From assembly GCA_021647445.1 (NCBI GenBank), contig JAKIUS010000130.1, forward strand, positions 1 through 5,558: a stretch of 5,558 nucleotides of DNA, in the 5' to 3' direction. Shown one piece after another: positions 1 through 5,558 of this stretch (the first letter of the stretch is position 1; every line of letters starts with the position of its first letter). A program made the position numbers and the translations under genes. Below the pieces are notes generated by a model. The model made no database searches. It saw only the letters and a program-made list of their open reading frames with translations, and had not been told where the DNA came from. The DNA is from Geopsychrobacter sp. Lineage in GTDB: Bacteria > Desulfobacterota > Desulfuromonadia > Desulfuromonadales > Geopsychrobacteraceae.

Positions 1-1688
1 TATCTGGAGGGGCTGTTGGCGGAGATCTGGCGCGTGGTGAAGGTTTTGCGCGGGCCTGTCTGCTGCAGGCACAACGCAGTCGCCTGCTTAATCTTGAACT
101 TGATGGGCGTGTTGCCTGTGCCTATCTCGCCCTGTTGCAGGGGCGTGGTGCCATCGCCTGCTCGGAGGTTGAAAACGGCTGGCGGCTGTGTGCCGATGGC
201 GCACAAGCTACAGTGTTCTTTTATTTGCTGGCCGCGAATTTGTTGCTGCACACCGGAAACCTTGAGGGCTATCGCGAACAGCGTCGGCAACTTCTAGAAC
301 GGTTCGGGCGTCATTCCCTGCAACAGGGAACCTTGGGAACGGTTCTCTGTCTGCTCGATGTCGAAGCGGCTCTGTTTGAAGGGGATGCCAGTTCCGCCGC
401 TGAAATGATCCGCATCGGTTCTGCCGAAGGGACCGCCGCCGATAATCCCCATCTGCTCAGTTGGATATTGCAGTTTCAAGCCTTGTTGGCGGCGCGTTCA
501 GGTCATAGAGAGCAGGCCCTGGCAGATCTTAAAGAATCACGCCGTCTGCGGGAACAGGCCGGAGGTGGTGTTCACATGCTGACGAATCTGCTGATTTGTG
601 GCGAAACCTTTCTTGAACTTAATGAATTAGAGCAGGCCCAGGGCTTGTTGGATAGAGCCCTTATTCTTTCACAGAAGAGTGGTGATCTGCTGGTTCGGCC
701 AGCCATTCATGCGGTTCTTGCGCGTTTTTATCAGCGCCGGGCAGAGACGGTCAAGGCGCTTGAGCAGTTGCGCGAGTTTCTGTTCTTGTTACGTTCCCGA
801 CAACATAAATGCTGTTTTTTTCTAAGTCCGGAACTTCTCGATATTTTACCCCTGGCGGTCGAAAACGATGTCTTGCCCGATGTTGCGCGACGTCTGTCGT
901 CCACATATCTACACTGCAATATCCGCAATGATGGTTGGTCTGTCCCACATCTGCAGATCTCTCTCCTTGGACCTTTTCGCCTGCAGATCGGGACCAAAAA
1001 ACTTGTAGAAGCGAGTACCCTGGGTGCGCCCGGTCGTCATCTGCTTGTGCTGTTGATCTTTGCTCCGGGGCAGCAGTTGGCTGTCGATGCGATTTATGGG
1101 CAGATCTGGCCCGAGAGTTCACCAGAAAAAGCGCGTCAAAATATGGATAGTACCCTGTTAAGGGTGCGTAAGGCGATTGATGAGGAGGGCGGGAATAACG
1201 CTGGCCGTAGCTATCTGGCCGTGGAACGGGGTATCCTGTTTCTGCGGCATGCCAGTGTTGACGCCATCGCCTTTAAATTTCATGTTGAACAGGCCCGTAC
1301 CCTGCAACGACGAGGGGACGCCGGGCAGGCCTGGCATCATCTGTTAGCGGCCAATCGGCTCTGGCAGGGGCAGTTGATGGAAGGGTTCGATCTGCCGGGT
1401 GATTTTTTTGACCGTCAGGAGATCTTCGACGAATTGCGCTTTGAACAGATCGAACTTTTGGCGGGTTTGGCCGCTCCCCTGTATAATCGTAACGACCTTG
1501 AGGCTTTGCTGCTGCAGGGTTTGCGTGCGGACCCGATCCGCGAGTCGTTTATACGCTGTTTATTGGGGCTTTATCGGGAGCAACAGGATCAGATCAAGCA
1601 GAAACGTCTGCTGAAGCAATATCGAAAATCACTGCAGACCGAGGATTTTACCGCGAATGAGATCGAGGAGATCATGCATTCGCTGTAG
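1..1688 (+). CDS. MalT/SARP-like transcriptional regulator with C-terminal BTAD domain (5' partial)
   Basis: The reading frame is open from base 3 to a TAG stop at 1686-1688 (561 residues), so the true start lies left of the window. The in-frame TTG at 135 has no ribosome binding site and is not a credible start. About nt 220-880 encodes amphipathic helical pairs of TPR type, for example the stretches at nt 453-566, 600-689 and 708-788, as in the helical arm of MalT-family regulators. About nt 951-1250 resembles an OmpR/SARP winged helix: it opens with ISLLGPFRLQIG, then has a helix containing RHLLVLLIFAPGQ and the typical IWPESSPEKARQNMDSTLLRVRKAI recognition region in two pieces. About nt 1257-1664 matches BTAD, with LWQGQLMEGF, a DRQEIFDELRFEQIE helix and DPIRESFIRCLLGLY. 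In Streptomyces SARPs this module is N-terminal; here it is C-terminal. By family analogy a P-loop signalling ATPase domain should lie upstream, but it is not visible. It probably acts as a cytoplasmic, ligand-responsive activator; target and ligand are unknown. Confidence 0.85.
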   Translation, partial: SGGAVGGDLARGEGFARACLLQAQRSRLLNLELDGRVACAYLALLQGRGAIACSEVENGWRLCADGAQATVFFYLLAANLLLHTGNLEGYREQRRQLLERFGRHSLQQGTLGTVLCLLDVEAALFEGDASSAAEMIRIGSAEGTAADNPHLLSWILQFQALLAARSGHREQALADLKESRRLREQAGGGVHMLTNLLICGETFLELNELEQAQGLLDRALILSQKSGDLLVRPAIHAVLARFYQRRAETVKALEQLREFLFLLRSRQHKCCFFLSPELLDILPLAVENDVLPDVARRLSSTYLHCNIRNDGWSVPHLQISLLGPFRLQIGTKKLVEASTLGAPGRHLLVLLIFAPGQQLAVDAIYGQIWPESSPEKARQNMDSTLLRVRKAIDEEGGNNAGRSYLAVERGILFLRHASVDAIAFKFHVEQARTLQRRGDAGQAWHHLLAANRLWQGQLMEGFDLPGDFFDRQEIFDELRFEQIELLAGLAAPLYNRNDLEALLLQGLRADPIRESFIRCLLGLYREQQDQIKQKRLLKQYRKSLQTEDFTANEIEEIMHSL

Positions 1689-1695
1689 GGATGTC

Positions 1696-1701
1696 TATAA
1701 A
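1696..1701 (+). promoter_or_regulatory. possible -10 element upstream of the Mrp/Nbp35 ATPase gene
   Basis: TATAAA lies in an A/T-rich patch just after the regulator's stop codon. Initiation near 1708 would leave a leader of about 23 nt carrying the ribosome binding site. There is no good -35 box at 16-18 bp (the region reads TCATGC), and the TG dinucleotide at 1692-1693 is one base too far for a proper extended -10. The ATPase gene could equally be read through from the regulator. This is a weak call. Confidence 0.2.
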
Positions 1702-1716
1702 ATTTAGCAAAGGAAA

Positions 1717-1722
1717 AGAGGA
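1717..1722 (+). promoter_or_regulatory. ribosome binding site of the Mrp/Nbp35 ATPase gene
   Basis: AGAGGA, with core GAGG, ends 8 nt before the ATG at 1731. This is good Shine-Dalgarno spacing and fixes that ATG as the start. That matters because it places the cysteine cluster at residues 4-12 inside the protein. Confidence 0.7.
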
Positions 1723-1730
1723 CAAAGGGT

Positions 1731-2606
1731 ATGGGTGACTGTAACAGTTGTGAGGATAGTTCCTGCGCGAGCCATAATCAGGGCGCTCAGGAGAATGATG
1801 AAATGTTCCAGCGTCGTCAGGCGCTTGAGAGTCGGATTTGCAGTATTAAAAAACGGATATTGGTGATGTCGGGCAAGGGCGGTGTCGGCAAGAGTACCAC
1901 CGCCGTGAATCTGGCGATTGCCCTTTCACAGCAGGGGCATCGGGTCGGTCTGCTCGATATCGATCTGCACGGTCCGAGTCTGCCGAAGATGCTCGGTCTT
2001 GAGAATGTACGGCCCAACGGCAGTGAAGAGGGGATTCTTCCCTTAGAGTTTGCCGGTTTGAAGCTGATGTCGATCGGTTTTCTGCTTGAGAAGACCAGCG
2101 ATGCCATGATTATCCGTGGACCGATGAAGCATGGGACCATTCAGCAACTGCTGGCCGATGTCGTCTGGGGTGAACTGGATTATCTGGTGGTCGATTGTCC
2201 GCCCGGGACTGGTGACGAGCCCTTGAGTGCCGTGCAGATGCTTGGATCCAATGCTGCGGCAGTGATCGTGACCACGCCGCAGGATCTTGCGCTGGTCGAT
2301 GTTGAGAAATCGATCAGTTTCTGCCAGCAGCTAAAATTGCCGATCATCGGTTTGATTGAAAATATGAGCGGCTTCATCTGCCCGCACTGCAACAAGCGCT
2401 CGGATATTTTCAAGAGTGGCGGCGGCAGCAAGTTGGCTGAGAAATATGCGGTGCCTTTTTTGGCCCAGGTTCCTCTCGACCCGCGCATTGTGGTTGCCGG
2501 CGACAGTGGCAAGCCGCATATCTTGTCCCATCCAGAATCGGAATGTAGCAGCGCTCTCGAGAGCGTGGCCGAGCAGGCTCACCAGTGGTGGCAGCAGCAG
2601 GCTTAA
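1731..2606 (+). CDS. Mrp/Nbp35-family Fe-S cluster carrier ATPase (ApbC-like)
   Basis: A 291-residue cytoplasmic P-loop ATPase of the MinD/Mrp class. Family members (ApbC, Mrp, Nbp35, Ind1) bind a [4Fe-4S] cluster as dimers and pass it to target proteins. Visible motifs are the deviant Walker A SGKGGVGKST (residues 47-56, signature Lys49 and P-loop Lys54), switch I LLDIDLHGPS (74-83), switch II VVDCPPGTGDEP (153-164), and NMSGFICPHC (211-220), whose C217-P-H-C220 is the usual bridging-cluster ligand pair. The N-terminus carries Cys4, Cys7 and Cys12 (C-x2-C-x4-C) on a short extension that recalls the N-terminal ferredoxin-like cluster site of eukaryotic Nbp35. No N-terminal MIP18/DUF59 domain is present, unlike the longer Mrp proteins of roughly 350-370 residues. 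The gene starts 42 bp after the regulator and ends 93 bp before gatC. The family is certain; its client proteins cannot be told from the sequence. Confidence 0.95.
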   Translation: MGDCNSCEDSSCASHNQGAQENDEMFQRRQALESRICSIKKRILVMSGKGGVGKSTTAVNLAIALSQQGHRVGLLDIDLHGPSLPKMLGLENVRPNGSEEGILPLEFAGLKLMSIGFLLEKTSDAMIIRGPMKHGTIQQLLADVVWGELDYLVVDCPPGTGDEPLSAVQMLGSNAAAVIVTTPQDLALVDVEKSISFCQQLKLPIIGLIENMSGFICPHCNKRSDIFKSGGGSKLAEKYAVPFLAQVPLDPRIVVAGDSGKPHILSHPESECSSALESVAEQAHQWWQQQA

Positions 2607-2651
2607 TGCCCGCCCTTGGTTCTGAGCGGTGAGTCATGTTATTAATTGGGG

Positions 2652-2667
2652 TTCGATGCTGCTCGAA
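2652..2667. repeat. short perfect inverted repeat upstream of gatC
   Basis: TTCGA (2652-2656) and TCGAA (2663-2667) are perfect inverted copies around a 6-nt centre, TGCTGC. No T-run follows, so it is not an intrinsic terminator. A dyad of this size could be an operator half-site pair or simply chance. Confidence 0.3.
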
Positions 2668-2689
2668 GGGTAGTGATTTTGTGATGAAC

Positions 2690-2694
2690 AGGAG
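2690..2694 (+). promoter_or_regulatory. ribosome binding site of gatC
   Basis: AGGAG lies 5 nt before the ATG at 2700. It is the strongest Shine-Dalgarno sequence of the gat genes. It also selects 2700 over the out-of-frame ATG at 2684, which lies upstream of it. Confidence 0.75.
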
Positions 2695-2699
2695 TTGTT

Positions 2700-2987
2700 A
2701 TGAAGATTACGCGTAAAGAGGTTGAGCATGTTGCGCGCTTGTCGCGCTTAGCATTGACTCCGGCCGAGATCGATGGTCTGACCGGGCAGATGGACCAATT
2801 GCTCGGTTACGTTGAAAAACTAGATGAACTCAATACCGATAGCATCATGCCGACTGCCCACGCGGTGCCGATGGAGAACGCCTTTCGGGTCGATGAGGTC
2901 AAATCCACGATCGGTCTTGAGCGTGCCCTGCAGAATGCACCCTTAAGTGAAGAAGGCTTCTTTCTGGTGCCGAAGGTTATTGAGTAA
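2700..2987 (+). CDS. gatC: Asp-tRNA(Asn)/Glu-tRNA(Gln) amidotransferase subunit C
   Basis: GatC is the small cytoplasmic subunit that wraps around GatA and stabilises the GatA-GatB interface; it has no catalytic site of its own. The product has 95 residues, the normal family length. The N-terminal helix pair shows the typical pattern EVEHVARLSRLALTPAEI (residues 7-24), followed by QMDQLLGYVEKLDELNTD (30-47). The extended segment that crosses GatA is represented by PMENAFRVDEV (57-67), and the tail by EEGFFLVPKVI (84-94). The TAA stop at 2985-2987 lies 20 bp before gatA. It is the first gene of gatCAB and has the best ribosome binding site of the three. Confidence 0.97.
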   Translation: MKITRKEVEHVARLSRLALTPAEIDGLTGQMDQLLGYVEKLDELNTDSIMPTAHAVPMENAFRVDEVKSTIGLERALQNAPLSEEGFFLVPKVIE

Positions 2988-2995
2988 GGTAAAAA

Positions 2996-3003
2996 GAGAG
3001 AGA
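2996..3003 (+). promoter_or_regulatory. weak purine-rich ribosome binding site of gatA
   Basis: GAGAGAGA ends 4 nt before the ATG at 3008 and contains no GGAG core. It still supports 3008 over the in-frame ATG at 3023 (Met6), which has no purine tract before it. Translation may also be helped by ribosomes finishing gatC 20 bp upstream. Confidence 0.45.
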
Positions 3004-3007
3004 TTTA

Positions 3008-4465
3008 ATGGATATTTCACAGATGAACATACGCCAGTTGCAGCAGGCATTGCGTGATGGTGAGACCAGTGCGCTTGAATTGACCCGGGTCTGTCTTGCG
3101 CGGATCGCGGCCGGTAATGAGCAGCTTAATGCCTTTGTGACGGTATGTGAAGACGCGGCGCTTGCGGCCGCCGCCGAGGCTGACCGTAAGCTCGCTGCCG
3201 GTCAAGGTGGACCTTTGACCGGGATTCCCATCGCGGTTAAGGATATCTTCAATACGCAGGGCGTTCGCACCAGTTGCGGATCGCGTATGCTGGAAAATTA
3301 TATTGCACCCTATGATGCGACCGCCTTTGCCAAGCTGAAGGAACAGGGGGCGATTCTGCTCGGCAAGCTCAATATGGATGAGTTCGCCATGGGCAGTTCC
3401 AGTGAGAACAGTGCCAGCGGCGTGGTCCGCAATCCCTGGGATACCGAACGGGTTCCTGGGGGCTCTTCGGGCGGAAGCGCAGCCGCGCTGGCCGCCGGAC
3501 AGGCGGTTGCCACCTTAGGGACCGATACCGGGGGCTCGATTCGGCAACCGGCATCGTTTTGCGGAGTAGTCGGGGTGAAGCCGACCTACGGGCGGGTTTC
3601 ACGTTATGGGGTTATCGCCTACGCCTCGAGTCTCGATCAGGTTGGTCCCCTGGCCCATTCGGTTGAAGATGCGGCGTTGTTACTCGGTATGATCGCCGGA
3701 TACGATGCCGCCGATTCAACCAGCGTCGATTGCCCGGTCCCCGATTACCTGGCGACCCTCAATCAGGGCGTCAAAGGACTCAAGATCGGCCTGCCACAAG
3801 AATATTTTATTGAAGGGCTCAACCCGGCAGTCAAGCAGGCGGTTGACGCCGCGATTGAGGTTTACCGTGGTCTCGGGGCCGAGATCGTACCCGTTAGTCT
3901 GCCGCATACCGATTATGCCGTGGCCTGTTACTATCTGATCGCGACCGCAGAGGCTTCGAGTAATCTGGCGCGTTACGACGGTGTACGTTTTGGCCAGCGC
4001 GAGTCGAGCGAGACAGGGGGCTTGGTCGGCATGTACGAAGCGACCCGCGCGGCCGGGTTCGGTGCCGAGGTTAAGCGGCGCATCATGCTCGGGACCTATG
4101 CGCTCTCTTCCGGTTACTACGATGCCTATTATCTCAAGGCGCAGAAGGTCAGGACATTGATTCGTGAGGATTTTACGCGGGTCTTTGAGCAGGTCGATCT
4201 GCTTTTGACCCCGGTGGCACCGACGGCCGCCTTCAAGATCGGCGAGAAGACCGACGACCCCTTGCAGATGTATCTGTCCGATATCTTTACCATCCCGGTC
4301 AATCTGGCCGGGACCTGCGCGTTAAGTCTGCCCTGCGGTATGGACGGCCAACTGCCCATCGGGTTGCAATTGATCGGCAAGCCCTTTGCTGAGGCGACGA
4401 TTCTGCAGGCGGCTCAGGCTTTCGAGTCAGAGACCGATTGGCATCAGAACAGACCGAATATTTAA
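3008..4465 (+). CDS. gatA: Asp-tRNA(Asn)/Glu-tRNA(Gln) amidotransferase subunit A (glutaminase)
   Basis: GatA is an amidase-signature enzyme that hydrolyses glutamine and channels the ammonia to GatB, where it amidates tRNA-bound glutamate or aspartate. The product has 485 residues, the full family length. The Ser-cisSer-Lys triad is intact: Lys78 in IAVKDIF, Ser153 in [11 protein letters not shown] (150-160) and nucleophile Ser177 in [11 protein letters not shown] (171-181). Other family blocks are [13 protein letters not shown] (119-131), [20 protein letters not shown] (189-208) and the [16 protein letters not shown] block (367-382). Tyr308/309, Arg357/358 and Asp425 fall where the glutamine-binding Tyr, Arg and Asp of characterised GatA proteins lie. 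Overall the sequence resembles Geobacter-type GatA, from memory. Lysine is almost always AAG (14 of 15), unlike the following gene. It is co-transcribed with gatC and gatB. Confidence 0.98.
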   Translation: MDISQMNIRQLQQALRDGETSALELTRVCLARIAAGNEQLNAFVTVCEDAALAAAAEADRKLAAGQGGPLTGIPIAVKDIFNTQGVRTSCGSRMLENYIAPYDATAFAKLKEQGAILLGKLNMDEFAMGSSSENSASGVVRNPWDTERVPGGSSGGSAAALAAGQAVATLGTDTGGSIRQPASFCGVVGVKPTYGRVSRYGVIAYASSLDQVGPLAHSVEDAALLLGMIAGYDAADSTSVDCPVPDYLATLNQGVKGLKIGLPQEYFIEGLNPAVKQAVDAAIEVYRGLGAEIVPVSLPHTDYAVACYYLIATAEASSNLARYDGVRFGQRESSETGGLVGMYEATRAAGFGAEVKRRIMLGTYALSSGYYDAYYLKAQKVRTLIREDFTRVFEQVDLLLTPVAPTAAFKIGEKTDDPLQMYLSDIFTIPVNLAGTCALSLPCGMDGQLPIGLQLIGKPFAEATILQAAQAFESETDWHQNRPNI

Positions 4466-4474
4466 TTTCTCAAC

Positions 4475-4478
4475 AGGA
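4475..4478 (+). promoter_or_regulatory. ribosome binding site of gatB
   Basis: AGGA within the 21-bp gatA-gatB gap ends 8 nt before the ATG at 4487. It supports that start, which gives the expected N-terminus with E-V-V-I-G-L-E-V-H at residues 6-14. Confidence 0.6.
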
Positions 4479-4486
4479 CCCTTGCT

Positions 4487-5558
4487 ATGCATCCACGTTA
4501 TGAGGTTGTCATCGGGCTTGAAGTTCATGCCCAGATTATCTCCAAATCAAAGTTGTTTTCCGGTTCCGAAACTTCATTTGGGGCCGAACCCAATACCCAT
4601 GTGTCGCTGGTTGACGCCGCCATGCCCGGCATGTTGCCGGTGATTAACAAATATTGCGTTGAACAGGCGGTCAAGACCGGTCTTGGTCTGAAAGCTGAAA
4701 TAAATCTCTATTCGGTCTTTGATCGCAAGAATTATTTCTATCCCGACCTGCCCAAGGGCTACCAGATCACTCAGTTTGAAACACCCATCTGCACGGAAGG
4801 GCGCCTGCGCATACGTCTCGAAGACGGTGATAAATGGATCGGCATCACCCGGATTCACATTGAAGAGGATGCGGGCAAAAGCATGCACGACATCGATCCC
4901 TACTATACACTGATCGACCTCAACCGGGCCGGAGTGCCCCTGCTCGAAATCGTTTCGGAACCGGATATGAAATCGCCCGAGGAAGCCTACCGCTATCTTA
5001 CCGAGATACGCAAGCTGGTGCGTTATCTGGAAATCTGCGATGGGAACATGGAGGAGGGATCGCTTCGTTGCGATGCCAATGTTTCGGTGATGCTAAAAGG
5101 ATCAAAAGAATACGGGCAAAAGGTGGAAGTGAAAAATATGAATTCGATTCGCAACGTGGCCAATGCCCTGCGCTATGAGGTCAGACGGCAGATCGAAGCG
5201 CTTGAACGGGGCGAAAGCATCGATCAGGATACCCGCAGTTTCGACCCCGTGGAGGGCATTACGCACAGCATGCGAAGCAAGGAGATGGAGCATGACTACC
5301 GCTATTTTACCGAGCCCGACCTGCCTCCGCTCTACATCACAAAAGAGATGATAGACGAGGTGCAGGATGCCATGCCGCCCCTCCCGGATGAATTATTCCT
5401 CAAATATGTGAACGAACTCGGCCTGACCGAATACGATGCGGGGGTACTGACCGGGGAGAAGGACATTGCGCTTTTTTTTGAAGAGCTTATCACCAAAACC
5501 GGGGATTACAAGGCCGCGGCCAACTGGGTGATGGGGCCGGTAAAGTCATACCTGAACG
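4487..5558 (+). CDS. gatB: Asp-tRNA(Asn)/Glu-tRNA(Gln) amidotransferase subunit B (3' partial)
   Basis: GatB binds the misacylated tRNA, activates the Glu or Asp side chain with ATP and Mg2+, and amidates it with ammonia from GatA. The frame runs from ATG 4487 to the right edge: 357 of the roughly 475-485 residues expected, so the end of the helical region and the C-terminal YqeY-like tRNA-binding tail are missing. Family blocks are VIGLEVHAQ (8-16, with active-site Glu12 and His14), DRKNYFYPDLPKGYQITQ (79-96), HIEEDAGKS (124-132), DLNRAGVPLLEIVSEPD (144-160), NMEEGSLRCDANVS (187-200), VEVKNMNSIRNV (213-224) and DYRYFTEPDLP (270-280). The four cysteines of the GatB zinc site are replaced (Ser25, Ser27, Ser40, Asp43). 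Several blocks, including NWVMGPVKSYLN (346-357), look more like Bacteroidota GatB than the usual deltaproteobacterial form. Codon use also differs from gatA, with AAA for 12 of 22 lysines. Confidence 0.97.
   Translation, partial: MHPRYEVVIGLEVHAQIISKSKLFSGSETSFGAEPNTHVSLVDAAMPGMLPVINKYCVEQAVKTGLGLKAEINLYSVFDRKNYFYPDLPKGYQITQFETPICTEGRLRIRLEDGDKWIGITRIHIEEDAGKSMHDIDPYYTLIDLNRAGVPLLEIVSEPDMKSPEEAYRYLTEIRKLVRYLEICDGNMEEGSLRCDANVSVMLKGSKEYGQKVEVKNMNSIRNVANALRYEVRRQIEALERGESIDQDTRSFDPVEGITHSMRSKEMEHDYRYFTEPDLPPLYITKEMIDEVQDAMPPLPDELFLKYVNELGLTEYDAGVLTGEKDIALFFEELITKTGDYKAAANWVMGPVKSYLN

Larger units (their letters stand above)
2607..2699. other. spacer between the ATPase gene and gatC
   Basis: This 93-bp gap is the longest noncoding stretch in the window. 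I see no convincing sigma-70 promoter: the best pairing, TTGGTT (2616-2621) with an A/T-rich patch about 17 bp on, has a very poor -10. There is also no Rho-independent terminator: the only GC-rich hairpin near the stop (CCGC at 2610-2613 with GCGG at 2626-2629) has a 4-bp stem, a 12-nt loop and no T-run. Its length compared with the 20-21 bp gaps inside gatCAB suggests that gat transcription may begin here, but the sequence does not prove it. Confidence 0.4.

Noticed and set aside
135..137. TTG as the start of the regulator
   Set aside because: The frame stays open upstream to the window edge with plausible helical protein sequence (for example a Leu/Ala/Gln-rich stretch at nt 48-134). No Shine-Dalgarno sequence precedes the TTG.
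16..297. 93-residue + strand open frame at the left edge
   Set aside because: It overlaps the regulator's frame, which is open from base 3 and continues into the recognised domains. The translation is Cys/Arg/Pro-rich and non-protein-like.
751..1122. 123-residue open frame on the - strand inside the regulator gene
   Set aside because: It lies wholly opposite a frame with clear winged-helix homology. Its translation is rich in Arg, Ser and Gln with no recognisable domain, as expected of an antisense shadow.
2609..2629. Possible terminator after the ATPase gene
   Set aside because: It has only a 4-bp CCGC/GCGG stem with a 12-nt loop and no following T-run.
2616..2645. Possible sigma-70 promoter for gatC beginning at TTGGTT
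   Set aside because: No hexamer at 16-18 bp spacing resembles TATAAT; the best candidate, TTATTA, matches at a single position.
4574..4888. 104-residue open frame on the - strand inside gatB
   Set aside because: It is antisense to strongly conserved GatB motifs and has no recognisable family or neighbouring partner.
1..5558. CRISPR array, tRNA or rRNA gene, insertion sequence, or toxin-antitoxin or phage-defence module
   Set aside because: No spaced direct repeats, RNA-gene signatures, transposase motifs or terminal inverted repeats were seen. Coding genes fill nearly the whole window and belong to known regulatory or housekeeping families.

Overview
The window reads as ordinary bacterial chromosome, densely coding on the + strand, with moderately high G+C by eye. 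It holds five genes in a row: a 5'-truncated transcriptional regulator, an Mrp/Nbp35-type Fe-S carrier ATPase, and gatC, gatA and gatB of the tRNA-dependent amidotransferase; gatB runs off the right edge. The GatA sequence and the Nbp35-like ATPase with N-terminal cysteines and no MIP18/DUF59 domain recall the Desulfuromonadales/Geobacterales group (former Deltaproteobacteria). That placement is from memory of protein families, not from a search.

Layout. Bases 1-1688 encode the C-terminal 561 residues of a large regulator: a helical, TPR-like region as in MalT-type proteins, then an OmpR-type winged helix and a bacterial transcriptional activator domain (BTAD) at the extreme C-terminus. After a 42-bp gap with a possible -10 element and a clear ribosome binding site comes the P-loop ATPase (1731-2606). 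A 93-bp spacer with one short inverted repeat separates it from gatC (2700-2987), gatA (3008-4465) and gatB (4487 to the edge). The last three are spaced by 20 and 21 bp and are almost certainly one transcript.

How the genes work together. GatC, GatA and GatB form the heterotrimer that turns Glu-tRNA(Gln), and often Asp-tRNA(Asn), into the correctly charged amide forms. GatA releases ammonia from glutamine, GatB phosphorylates and amidates the tRNA-bound acid, and GatC clamps the two. The ATPase is a housekeeping Fe-S cluster carrier or assembly scaffold with no obvious mechanistic link to them. The regulator's target cannot be read from this window.

I see no undescribed multi-gene system, RNA gene, mobile element or CRISPR array. 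The points most worth a second look are the mosaic look of the gat operon (a Bacteroidota-like gatB with different codon choice behind a Geobacter-like gatA), the C-terminal placement of the SARP-type DNA-binding module, and the N-terminal cysteine cluster of the ATPase.
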